Assembly: GCA_965222525.1 (NCBI GenBank)
Contig: OZ244955.1
Coordinates: forward strand, 1,240,001 to 1,304,000
Length of the DNA stretch: 64,000 bases
DNA from: CBDCUF01 sp965222525
GTDB lineage: Bacteria; Pseudomonadota; Alphaproteobacteria; Rickettsiales; UBA8987
Direction of reading: 5' to 3'
Made by a program: the position numbers and the translations under genes. Below the pieces are notes generated by a model that did no database searches, had not been told where the DNA came from, and was given only the letters and a program-made list of their open reading frames with translations. Of the stretch, positions 8,412 to 16,366 are shown in pieces (position 1 is the first letter of the stretch; each line of letters opens with the position of its first letter).

Positions 8412-8864
8412 ATGCGTGAGAAATTTGTACCGGAAAAGCGTTTAATAGACAGGATGACAGGGTATTGGGAACGGTTAAAAGGAGACAATGAACTACCTCC
8501 GTTTCAGAAATTCAACAATTCTGCGATTGCGGACATATGGAGCCATTGTTTTGTAGTGGATGTGGACGAACGGGGCGGGGTCAAGAATTATGTATATGAA
8601 TATGTAGGAGAATCCATAGTCAATGCTTATGGTAAAAACCCTGCCGGAGACAGAATGTCATCAAAAATGCATGACGTACCAGGTGGTACCATTGTGACGA
8701 AAATTGATAATTGCGTTGACGGAAAGCAGATTGTGGTTGAGCAGGGACAGTTCATTAATCAGAAAAGTAAGATAGTGAAATATCGTAGCTGTATGCTTCC
8801 GTTTGGTAAGGCTAACGGTACGGTCACGCATATTGTAACTGGTCTATCGTGGCGTGAATTTTAG
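8412..8864 (+). CDS. PAS domain protein (PAS_5 family)
   Basis: The 150-residue protein looks like the small alphaproteobacterial PAS_5 family, in which a single PAS domain occupies most of the chain and there is no output domain. Shared marks are LIDRMTGYWERLKG at the start, WSHCFVVDVDE and YEYVGESIVNAYG in the middle, and YRSCMLPFGKANGTVTHIVTGLSWREF at the end. The protein at 47295-47726 is a paralogue with the same WERL...YRTLMLPF...RWR pattern. The ligand is unknown. It is divergent from ahcY and followed by a palindromic element. Confidence 0.75.
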   Translation: MREKFVPEKRLIDRMTGYWERLKGDNELPPFQKFNNSAIADIWSHCFVVDVDERGGVKNYVYEYVGESIVNAYGKNPAGDRMSSKMHDVPGGTIVTKIDNCVDGKQIVVEQGQFINQKSKIVKYRSCMLPFGKANGTVTHIVTGLSWREF

Positions 8865-8870
8865 TTTTTT

Positions 8871-8985
8871 GTCATCCCGAACTTGTTTCGGGATCCAGAT
8901 AATAGATGATGGATTATAGATGATAGAGAGAGGGTAATGATAAGTTTTTCATTATTCATAGTCTATCATCTGATATTGGAATGAC
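8871..8985. repeat. Palindromic element, GTCNTCCC family, copy 2
   Basis: This 115-base element begins GTCATCCCGAACTTGTTTCG, itself a hairpin (CCCGAA/TTCGGG), and ends TGGAATGAC. The core repeats GATGATGGATTATAGATGAT, seen also at 2833 and 60991, and answers it with TATCATC words on the right arm. It occupies nearly the whole gap between the PAS gene and the methyltransferase gene and could act as a transcript-end hairpin. Confidence 0.75.
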
Positions 8986-9002
8986 AAGCCTGCCTCCTTT
9001 CT

Positions 9003-9830
9003 ATGCCAGCCGATATACAAATTTTCGACCGCAATCTTGCAAAGATACACCGTGATAATTCCAGCAGAAATACAGATAACCATGATTTTCTGATAAAAGA
9101 AGTGGCGCAGCGAATTGCGGAGAAGTTTACGGATGGTGAAATTAACCGTGAATTTCCTGCAATGCTGGAGTTGGGGTGCAGGAATGGTTATTTATCAGGG
9201 TTAATGCAGGGAAAGGCAGGGATTGAACAAATTACACTCAGCGATATTTCCGAAAACTACATCAATAATATCCCGAACACCGAACACCGAACACCGAACT
9301 CTGTCACTTGTGATGAAGAATACCTACCATTCTCCCCTGAAAGCTTTGACCTTATATTAAGCAATCTCAGTCTGCACTGGGTGAATGATTTGCCTGGCTG
9401 TCTGATTCAAATACGCAACACACTCAGGAAAGGCGGGTTGTTTGTAGCCACTATGTTTGGGGGAAACACTTTGCATGAATTGCGCTATGCCTTACAGGAG
9501 GCGGAAAGTACGCTGACTGGCGGGGTGAGCCCTCGAATTTCACCTTTTGTTGAGGTTAAGGATGCAGGTGCTTTACTGCAAAGGGCGGGTTTTTCGTTGC
9601 CCGTAGCAGATACCGATAAAATAACGGTTATGTATAAGGATGCCTTTGCATTGATGCATGACTTGCGAGGTATGGGTGAGACTAATGCCCTGGTAAAGCG
9701 TAATAAATCCATCCCACCCAGGGAATTATTCACTAAAACTAACGAGCAATATCATAAAACTTTTGCCAATGATGAAGGTTTAATCCCCGCTACTTTTGAG
9801 GTTATTACCATGACTGGATGGCGGGACTAG
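9003..9830 (+). CDS. SAM-dependent methyltransferase, NDUFAF5/BioC-like
   Basis: The 275-residue class I methyltransferase begins with IFDRNLAKIHRD, close to the FDR start of NDUFAF5-type proteins, which assist respiratory complex I assembly in mitochondria and alphaproteobacteria. The SAM site is MLELGCRNGYLSG (about residues 57-69) with an acidic loop TLSDIS. Further motifs are FDLILSNLSLHWVNDLP and LRKGGLFVATMFGGNTLHELR. The C-terminus stops at MTGWRD, whereas relatives usually continue with a short conserved tail; a repeat element begins six bases after the stop. An in-frame 7-base tandem repeat (CGAACAC, nearly four copies, 9273-9300) encodes an odd NTEHRTPN stretch. BioC is a less likely alternative. 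Confidence 0.78.
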   Translation: MPADIQIFDRNLAKIHRDNSSRNTDNHDFLIKEVAQRIAEKFTDGEINREFPAMLELGCRNGYLSGLMQGKAGIEQITLSDISENYINNIPNTEHRTPNSVTCDEEYLPFSPESFDLILSNLSLHWVNDLPGCLIQIRNTLRKGGLFVATMFGGNTLHELRYALQEAESTLTGGVSPRISPFVEVKDAGALLQRAGFSLPVADTDKITVMYKDAFALMHDLRGMGETNALVKRNKSIPPRELFTKTNEQYHKTFANDEGLIPATFEVITMTGWRD

Positions 9831-9836
9831 AGCTCC

Positions 9837-10038
9837 CCCCTCCCGCTTGCGGGAGGGGAGAAAATCTGAGCAATCTATGATTGCCAGATTTCCGGGGAGG
9901 GAATACTGAGGTGGTGGCCATTAGCCGTTATCTATTGGTATTCCCCCACCAGAAATCTTGCGAAATCAATCCTCCTACGCTAAAGCTACGGAGGACATGG
10001 ATTTCGAGATTTCTTGCCTCCCCCGCAAGCGGGGGAGG
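9837..10038. repeat. 180-bp hairpin-capped element, copy 2 (long variant)
   Basis: This is the same caps and arms as the copy at 6789-6968 but 202 bases long, because the right arm carries an extra insertion of about 20 bases (AATCCTCCTACGCTAAAGC). It starts six bases after the stop codon of the methyltransferase gene. Confidence 0.85.
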
Positions 10039-10125
10039 ATGCCTATACAAAATATAAGATTGCGAAAAGTTCAGGTGGGTTATATAAAGTCGTTTCTGAT
10101 TTCTACATAAAAAGCAGATAAGAAT

Positions 10126-10899
10126 ATGAATTTTCTGGCTCCACTCGGCAGGTTTTTCCTGAGATTTCTTGAGGCTACGGGAAGGCTATCAGTCTTCACG
10201 GGAAGTAGCGTATGGTCGGCTCTGTTCCCACGCTATTATACCCGTGCGATTGTCAAACAGATGATGGTTATCGGCTATTATTCCCTGCCTGTAGTGGGGT
10301 TGACCGCCATATTTACCGGTATGGTACTGGCTTTGCAAAGCTATACGGGCTTTTCCCGCTTTAACGCCGAAAGTTCAATAGCATCGGTTGTGGTTATTTC
10401 CATCACCCGTGAACTGGGACCAGTGTTGGCTGGATTGATGGTAGCCGGACGGGTCGGCGCTTCCATGGCGGCGGAAATCGGTACCATGCGTGTCACCGAG
10501 CAGATAGACGCACTGACAACCCTGTCGACAAACCCGTTCAAATACCTGATAGCACCACGGCTTATAGCGGGGATAATCACCCTGCCGATGCTGGTACTGG
10601 TAGCGGATATAATCGGCGTATATGGTGGCTATCTGGTGGGAATACACAAGCTGGGCTTTGCGCCGGGTACTTACCTGCAAAGCACATTTGATTTTCTGGA
10701 GGCCAAGGATGTTATATCAGGGCTGGTGAAAGCATCGGTGTTCGGTTTTCTTATATCCCTGATGGGCTGTTATCACGGTTTTCATTCCAGGGGCGGCGCA
10801 CAGGGAGTTGGACAAGCCACGATTAACGCAGTAGTAAGCGCCTCTATATTAATACTTTGCTCTAACTATTTGATAACAGAGCTGTTTTTTGCAACTTGA
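10126..10899 (+). CDS. mlaE: MlaE-type lipid transport permease
   Basis: MlaE is the inner-membrane permease of the MlaFEDB ABC system that moves phospholipids between inner and outer membranes. The 257-residue protein has several membrane helices and the MlaE signature: GLTAIFTGMVLALQSYTGF, SIASVVVISITRELGPVLAGLMVAGRVGASMAAEIGTM and EQIDALTTLSTNPFKYLIAPR. mlaF follows 207 bases downstream on the same strand. That gap is filled mostly by a nested palindrome. The MlaD partner is not in the window. Confidence 0.93.
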   Translation: MNFLAPLGRFFLRFLEATGRLSVFTGSSVWSALFPRYYTRAIVKQMMVIGYYSLPVVGLTAIFTGMVLALQSYTGFSRFNAESSIASVVVISITRELGPVLAGLMVAGRVGASMAAEIGTMRVTEQIDALTTLSTNPFKYLIAPRLIAGIITLPMLVLVADIIGVYGGYLVGIHKLGFAPGTYLQSTFDFLEAKDVISGLVKASVFGFLISLMGCYHGFHSRGGAQGVGQATINAVVSASILILCSNYLITELFFAT

Positions 10900-10919
10900 A
10901 TTGAGGGAAAGCACAACCG

Positions 10920-11080
10920 CTGTCACCCCGGATGGATGGTTTCTCGAAATCTTTGATTTCGTCAAGAAACCACCATTCTCGGGGTTATAAGTAACAGTAC
11001 GTGGTTATGTAATAACCCCGAGAACGCTATTTTCTGACTGAATCAGTAGATTCAGAGAAAATATGCGTCCGGGGTGACAG
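10920..11080. repeat. 161-bp nested palindromic element between mlaE and mlaF
   Basis: The outer arms are perfect over 13 bases (CTGTCACCCCGGA and TCCGGGGTGACAG). An inner pair, CTCGGGGTTAT at 10978-10988 and ATAACCCCGAG at 11012-11022, is also perfect. The left side has a further small hairpin (GAAATCTTTGATTTC). The GTCACCCC end resembles the GTCATCCC end of the family at 2818 and 8871. Lying inside an operon, it may affect mlaF expression. Confidence 0.8.
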
Positions 11081-11106
11081 TACGTAATTTTACTTCGGAA
11101 TAAAGA

Positions 11107-11880
11107 ATGACCAACCCGAAAATAGAAGTAAATGACCTTTATAAATCCTTCGGCAACAAACATGTGTTGCGCGGGGTGGATATTACTGTGGGTAAGGGCG
11201 AAGCTCTGGTGGTTATCGGTGGGTCCGGAAGCGGCAAGTCGGTGTTGCTTAAAAATATTATCGGCCTGATGAAACCGAACAAGGGGAGTATTAAAATAGA
11301 CGGGGAGGAAACCGCAAAAATGCGGGCGGGTGAGCGTCAGGAGATAATGCATAAATTCGGCTATCTGTTCCAGGGCGGGGCACTGTTTGACAGCCTTCCT
11401 ATATGGGAGAATGTGGCCTTCGGGCTGATTGAATCGGAGGGAATGGAGCGTGACAAGGCGCATGAGATTGCGATACAGAAGCTGAAATCGGTTGGCTTGG
11501 GTGCGGATGTCGGCGATTTATACAGCTCCGACCTTTCCGGTGGCATGCAGAAGCGGGTATCACTCGCCCGTGCAATTGCTACCAATCCCGAGATTATATT
11601 CTTCGACGAACCTACAACCGGCCTTGACCCTATCATGGCCGATGTTATCAATGACCTGATTATCAAATGTTCCAATGAGCTTGGTGCTACCACGATTACC
11701 ATCACCCATGATATGCACTCCGCCCGCAAGATTGCCGATAAATATGCTATGATCTATCAGGGCAGGATAATCTGGAATGGCGGCAAGGACGATATTGACG
11801 ATAGTGGCAATCCTTATGTCGACCAGTTCATCCATGGCCGCGCCGAAGGCCCTATAGAGATAAAATTACAGGATCACTGA
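11107..11880 (+). CDS. mlaF: MlaF-type ABC transporter ATP-binding protein
   Basis: This is the ATPase of the Mla phospholipid transport system. The 257 residues hold Walker A GGSGSGKSVLL (about 38-48), a Q-loop in YLFQGGALFDSLPIWENVAFG, the signature DLSGGMQKRVSLARAIA, Walker B EIIFFDEPTTGLDP and the switch histidine in TITHDMHSARKIAD. The FQGGALFDSL stretch is typical of MlaF. The stop TGA overlaps the start of the next gene by one base (TGATG), implying translational coupling to the CREST-like protein. Confidence 0.93.
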   Translation: MTNPKIEVNDLYKSFGNKHVLRGVDITVGKGEALVVIGGSGSGKSVLLKNIIGLMKPNKGSIKIDGEETAKMRAGERQEIMHKFGYLFQGGALFDSLPIWENVAFGLIESEGMERDKAHEIAIQKLKSVGLGADVGDLYSSDLSGGMQKRVSLARAIATNPEIIFFDEPTTGLDPIMADVINDLIIKCSNELGATTITITHDMHSARKIADKYAMIYQGRIIWNGGKDDIDDSGNPYVDQFIHGRAEGPIEIKLQDH

Positions 11881-12668
11881 TGAACAAGTCTGCTATAGGC
11901 ATTACTGTTGCAGTCTCCGTAGCTGCAATAGTCATAATGTCCAGCATATCCCCGATAGCGCAGGATATTGAATATCATAATTTTGTAGATAAAAGGCCAT
12001 TTTTTGGGATTCCCAATTTTGGTGATGTTGTAAGTAATATTCCATTCATAATTTTTGGCCTGATGGGATTACATTATCTTTGTAGTAAATGTAAGGACAA
12101 TGCTCATTTTACAATGCAGGGCGAACGGTTGCTATGGAAGGTATTTTTTCTTGGAGCAACCCTGGTAGGGTTTGGTTCAGGTTACTATCATCTTGATCCG
12201 AATAATAACACTCTGGTTTGGGACAGGATACCGATGACAATTGCATTTATGTCATTCTTTTCACTGGTTATCATGGAGCGTATCGGGGAAAGGGTGGGGT
12301 TCGTTTTGTTTCCTGTATTGCTGATTGCAGGTATAGGCAGTGTATTATACTGGGATTATACCGAATCCCTGGGGCGGGGGGATTTGCGGCCATATGCGCT
12401 GGTGCAGTTTCTTCCGCTATTACTGATTCCGTTAATGTTATGGTTATTTCCCGCTCGCTATAGCGGTATAGAATATCTTGGTTATACGCTTGTATGGTAT
12501 GCTCTGGCAAAACTGCTTGAACATTTTGACGGGGCGGTATTTGGCGTGCTTGGCGATATGGTAAGCGGTCACACACTAAAACACCTTGCCGCCGCAATGG
12601 GCGTATACACCATGCTGCTTTATGTGAGGAACAAAAAAGTGTTGCGAAGTCTTATGCTCTCTCATTGA
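11880..12668 (+). CDS. CREST/ceramidase-like membrane hydrolase
   Basis: The 262-residue protein has about seven predicted membrane helices and the pattern of the CREST superfamily (alkaline ceramidase, PAQR, Per1): GFGSGYYHLDPNNNTLVWDRIPM holds the Gly/Ser-x-x-x-His and Asp positions, and the last helix pair holds SGHTLKHLAAA with the His-x-x-x-His metal ligands. These would bind zinc for amide hydrolysis, perhaps of sphingolipid-like or ornithine-type lipids; the substrate is inference. The one-base overlap with mlaF suggests a role tied to envelope lipid handling. Its end overlaps the converging pelF-like gene by 17 bases. Confidence 0.72.
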   Translation: MNKSAIGITVAVSVAAIVIMSSISPIAQDIEYHNFVDKRPFFGIPNFGDVVSNIPFIIFGLMGLHYLCSKCKDNAHFTMQGERLLWKVFFLGATLVGFGSGYYHLDPNNNTLVWDRIPMTIAFMSFFSLVIMERIGERVGFVLFPVLLIAGIGSVLYWDYTESLGRGDLRPYALVQFLPLLLIPLMLWLFPARYSGIEYLGYTLVWYALAKLLEHFDGAVFGVLGDMVSGHTLKHLAAAMGVYTMLLYVRNKKVLRSLMLSH

Positions 12669-14202
12669 TATTTGAAAATATATCGTACAAATCATGGTAT
12701 GAGCGTTGGAGGTCTTTTTTGTTATAATATGTTTTGACCCGCTCCTGCATTGCCTCACTGCATTTATCATAATAATCCCTGTCGGTTAGCAGGCGATGTA
12801 CCGCATTGGCTATCGCCCGCGGATTGGATAGCGGGCACACCTCCCCGCCCGGATGCAATTGCGGTTCCTCATCACTGCGCCCGTAAATCATCTCCCTGCA
12901 AGCGCCTACATCGGTTGTAACCGACGGTATCCCCGCTGCTCCCGCTTCCAGTATAACAAGTGGCTGCGCTTCACTGATACTGGTTAGTACCTGTACATCA
13001 ATCCCTCCCAGGTAATCCTTCAGATTAACCTTGCCGGTGAAAACTACCTTGTTTTTCAACCCCATATTTTCCACCATCTTAACACATTCATCGTAATATT
13101 CCTCATCTTCATCACCAGGTCCCATAACATATGCCCGAAATTCCGGCATCATATCAGCAAGAATCCTGCACGCCTTGATATAAGTCTTGATATCCTTGAT
13201 CGGTACTACCCGCCCGATTAAGGCAAAAGTCGGGATTTTATGCTCTATGCGCTCAATGGAAGAAAAATGCTCATAATCTATACCGTTGGGGATAACGACA
13301 ATCTTGTTTTCATCCGCCCCGTCCTCAACCTGGAACTCCTTGTTGCCTTCATACAGGGTAATGGTGCGGATGCAGCTCTGATAGCACATGCGGGAAAACC
13401 CGACGAAAGTATCAATCCAGAAACTGCGCAGATTCTTCTGACGCTGCCTGCCCGCTATTACATTTAGATTCTGTGCCTGCGGGTTGTCCAGCCAGTCGGC
13501 CGAGGAAATCTCGATCCGCCGCTCATTGGTATAAATCCCGTGTTCAGTGATAATACATGGCCGGCCGGTTTCTATCTTTGCCCTGGCCAGCATAAGGCCG
13601 GCATAGCCGGTGCAAAGCGTGTGGTACATCTTCGCCTGTGGCATCTCGGCCAGCATAACCGAGTAAATACCGCTGAACAGTGCCCGCCACGACCAGAAAT
13701 AATCCAGAAAACAGCTATCCGGCATGGATGTACGGTACATATGCTCCAGCATCTCCCATGCATCATGCGAATCCAGTAATATATTGCTGCCAAGCGGCGG
13801 GAATTCGGGGCTTTGCAGTATCTCCAGCAATTGTTCCAGATGTTCCAGTGAGGGAGATTCATACAAGTCCCTAAGTGGTTCTTCCAATATACTGAACAGC
13901 AGGCGGCGTTTTTGTGACGGGAGAAAACGCGCACCTTCAGGAACTTTCTGCAGGAATATATGCTGTACAGATTTTACATTATCCGGCACATCATAACAGC
14001 GTTTCATTTTGTCATCGGGAGGCAGGATACATACCAGATGAAATGAAAGGTCACTATGCGCCTGCAGTAATTCATGCGTCCAGGTCGACACCCCGCCCGA
14101 AACATAAGGATATGTCCCCTCCAGTATCAGGCATATATCGGTTCTTACCGATTGTGTAGCTGTAACAGGAAGGGGAGGTGTTTTTTGTGCACTACTTTTC
14201 AT
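12652..14202 (-). CDS. GT4-family glycosyltransferase, PelF-like
   Basis: The 516-residue protein matches PelF, a cytosolic GT4 glycosyltransferase using UDP-sugars in Pel-type exopolysaccharide synthesis. Marks are DICLILEGTYPYVSGGVSTWTHELL near the N-terminus (about 24-48), PCIITEHGIYTNERRIEI in the middle, VIPNGIDYEHF at the domain hinge, then IGRVVPIKDIKTYIKA and SEAQPLVILEAGAAGIPSVTTDVGACREMI. No other pel genes adjoin it. A flippase at 58911-60161 could belong to the same pathway, but it lies 45 kb away. Confidence 0.8.
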   Translation of the reverse strand: MKSSAQKTPPLPVTATQSVRTDICLILEGTYPYVSGGVSTWTHELLQAHSDLSFHLVCILPPDDKMKRCYDVPDNVKSVQHIFLQKVPEGARFLPSQKRRLLFSILEEPLRDLYESPSLEHLEQLLEILQSPEFPPLGSNILLDSHDAWEMLEHMYRTSMPDSCFLDYFWSWRALFSGIYSVMLAEMPQAKMYHTLCTGYAGLMLARAKIETGRPCIITEHGIYTNERRIEISSADWLDNPQAQNLNVIAGRQRQKNLRSFWIDTFVGFSRMCYQSCIRTITLYEGNKEFQVEDGADENKIVVIPNGIDYEHFSSIERIEHKIPTFALIGRVVPIKDIKTYIKACRILADMMPEFRAYVMGPGDEDEEYYDECVKMVENMGLKNKVVFTGKVNLKDYLGGIDVQVLTSISEAQPLVILEAGAAGIPSVTTDVGACREMIYGRSDEEPQLHPGGEVCPLSNPRAIANAVHRLLTDRDYYDKCSEAMQERVKTYYNKKDLQRSYHDLYDIFSNINERA

Positions 14203-14310
14203 TTAGCAAAATAAGCAAACTAGAATATCTACAAAATGAATATAGCTAAGCAAAAGGTATGGTTTAGTTTATTGAAGAAGTAGTATACTAAGAGGGGATC
14301 TTATAAAACT

Positions 14311-14420
14311 CTACTAGCATGGACTCAAATGCCCTTTTTTCTGTACTTCCAGTGCGCATGTATCCTTTAAACGCTACGGTTCTCGAAAACAGCCATTTTC
14401 GTCACATGCTAGCAGATTTA
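14311..14420. repeat. GCTAGCATG palindromic element, degraded copy
   Basis: The 407-base gap between the PelF-like gene and the aminotransferase contains a sequence that aligns to the reverse complement of the element at 49834-49979. Shared words are CTACTAGCATGG, ACTTCC, ACGGTTCTCGAAAAC, CATTTTCG and CATGCTAGC. The outer 19-base arms of the other copy are missing here, so this looks like an older remnant. The rest of the gap is AT-rich with nothing recognisable. Confidence 0.65.
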
Positions 14421-14609
14421 AAGAAACCCTCTAAAGCTTTGTTCCCACTGTAATATTCTAATTATGTTGGTATAAATTACACTTATCACACAGTATAACC
14501 TTAAACTGCAAACAAAAAAGCGAAAATATCCCTAATTGAAAAATTTATCATAAAGGTATTTACAGTGGTAGAGAAAAGTTTGTAAATTGCCATTGTAAGG
14601 ATTCAAAAA

Positions 14610-15812
14610 GTGACTTTAATATCTAACAGACTGGCGAAAATTAAACCGTCGCCTACGATTGCGGTGACTACCAAGGCCAAGGAGCTTAGAGCTGCGGGGA
14701 AGGATGTAATCGGGCTTGGCGCGGGTGAACCGGATTTCGATACGCCCGACCATGTGAAGCAGGCCGCCATAGAGGCTATCAATAATGGTGAAACCAAATA
14801 TACCGCCGTTGACGGCACTCCCGAGCTGAAGCAGGCGATATGTAACAAGTTTTCCCGTGAGAACGGCCTGGAATACAGGCCTTCACAGATTACGGTCGGC
14901 ACCGGTGGCAAGCAGGTGCTATATAATGCGCTGATGGCGACGCTTAATCCCGGTGATGAGGTGATTATCCCTGCGCCTTACTGGGTTTCCTACCCTGATA
15001 TGGTGGTTCTGGCCGGCGGCAGCCCGGTTATTGTCGAATGCAGGGCGGAGCATAATTTCAAACTACAACCGGAAGATTTGCGTGCGGCGATAACCGGCAA
15101 AACCAAATGGCTTATCCTCAACTCCCCGAGCAACCCTACCGGAGCGGCTTATAATCGGGAGGAAATGCAGAAAATCACCGATGTACTGCTGGAATTTCCC
15201 GATATATATATAATGCCGGATGATATGTATGAGCATATTGTTTATGACGGGTTTGAATTCTGTACCCCCGCACAGGTGGAGCCTAAGCTTTACCCCCGCA
15301 CATTGACTGTCAACGGGGTCTCCAAGGCATATGCGATGACCGGCTGGCGAATCGGCTATGCCGGCGGGCCGGAGGAGATAATAAAGGCGATAGCCAAGAT
15401 TCAATCACAAAGCACCTCCAATCCCTGCTCTATCAGTCAGGCGGCGGCGGTGGAAGCCCTGAACGGTTCGCAGGATTTTCTGGCCGAGCGTAATGATGCA
15501 TTCCGGCGCAGGCGGGATATGGTGGTGGACAGGCTCAGTGATATTGAGGGAATCAGTTGCAACAAGCCGGAAGGAGCATTTTATGTATTCCCCGAATGCA
15601 AGGATTTATTCGGGTGCAAAACCCCGGACGGTAAGGTTATAGAAAATGGTAATGACCTGGCCACATATCTGCTGGAGTCGGCACTGGTGGCGGTTGTCCC
15701 CGGCATAGCGTTCGGTGCTGAAGGTTTCTTCCGTACTTCCTATGCTACTTCCGACAAGGCACTCGATGAAGCTTTAGGTCGTATTAGTGCTGCATGTGAT
15801 CTGTGTGAGTAA
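14610..15812 (+). CDS. Aspartate/aromatic aminotransferase (class I, Ib subgroup)
   Basis: This PLP-dependent aminotransferase probably interconverts aspartate and oxaloacetate using glutamate/2-oxoglutarate, as in alphaproteobacterial AatA; aromatic or prephenate activity is possible. The 400 residues show VIGLGAGEPDFDTP, ITVGTGGKQVLYNAL, LNSPSNPTGAAY, the PLP-lysine region VNGVSKAYAMTGWRIGYAGG (Lys near 235) and the C-terminal SYATS arginine region FFRTSYATSD. The start codon is GTG at 14610, with AAGGA about 10-14 bases upstream. Confidence 0.9.
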   Translation: MTLISNRLAKIKPSPTIAVTTKAKELRAAGKDVIGLGAGEPDFDTPDHVKQAAIEAINNGETKYTAVDGTPELKQAICNKFSRENGLEYRPSQITVGTGGKQVLYNALMATLNPGDEVIIPAPYWVSYPDMVVLAGGSPVIVECRAEHNFKLQPEDLRAAITGKTKWLILNSPSNPTGAAYNREEMQKITDVLLEFPDIYIMPDDMYEHIVYDGFEFCTPAQVEPKLYPRTLTVNGVSKAYAMTGWRIGYAGGPEEIIKAIAKIQSQSTSNPCSISQAAAVEALNGSQDFLAERNDAFRRRRDMVVDRLSDIEGISCNKPEGAFYVFPECKDLFGCKTPDGKVIENGNDLATYLLESALVAVVPGIAFGAEGFFRTSYATSDKALDEALGRISAACDLCE

Positions 15813-16037
15813 AAATTTTCATATATCTTCAAAAAAATGATTTAGACTTTGACACTTTGGAAATGCTTGATTATCCTTATGCAGGCTTTCATGTTAGGTA
15901 TTAGTTATCTTAACGAAAAATATTGCGTGAAGTCTTTCATTTTTAAAGACAAAGACAGCACAGCCCACTAGCTACTGATGCTATAATATCGATATATGAT
16001 AATGTTTTCTTTTAGAAAACTGTGATAGTGAATCTAA

Positions 16038-16085
16038 GCATAGTTCAGTGGTAAGGCGTTACCTTGCCAAGGTTTGAATCCCACC
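16038..16085 (+). pseudogene. Degenerate tRNA-Gly(GCC) fragment
   Basis: The stretch GCATAGTTCAGTGGTAAGGC, then GTTACCTTGCCAAGGT and TTGAATCCCACC, reproduces the D-arm, anticodon arm (GCC) and part of the T-arm of a tRNA-Gly. The acceptor stem and the variable/T-stem bases are lost. An intact tRNA-Gly(GCC) lies 77 bases further on. This looks like the decayed member of a tandem pair. Confidence 0.65.
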
Positions 16086-16161
16086 TTTAAAAAAGGATTC
16101 GTAGAAGTAATTTTTTGGGAAGATATAATACCCTAATATCAACCCATCAAAATCGCTGTAA

Positions 16162-16236
16162 GCGGGCGTAGCTCAGGGGTAGAGCGTTACCTTGCCAAGG
16201 TAAATGTCGAGAGTTCGAATCTCTTCGCCCGCTCCA
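16162..16236 (+). tRNA. tRNA-Gly (anticodon GCC)
   Basis: This is a full cloverleaf: acceptor GCGGGCG pairs with CGCCCGC (16226-16232), the discriminator is T, and CCA is encoded (16234-16236). The D-arm is GCTCAGGGGTAGAGC, the anticodon arm is TACCTTGCCAAGGTA with anticodon GCC, and the T-arm is GAGAGTTCGAATCTCTT. Confidence 0.96.
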
Positions 16237-16366
16237 AATCTCTATCCTAGACAATCCAAGTAAGTCCAAAATGTTTTACAATTTGCCTGAACTTCTAACA
16301 TGCTACCCGCCCATTGATTTTTATTGAAATACCTTTAATATAGCAACCGACTATAAAAAACAGGCA

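Noticed and set aside
9265..9305. CRISPR-like short repeat
   Set aside because: It is a head-to-tail 7-base tandem repeat with no spacers and lies inside a coding frame.
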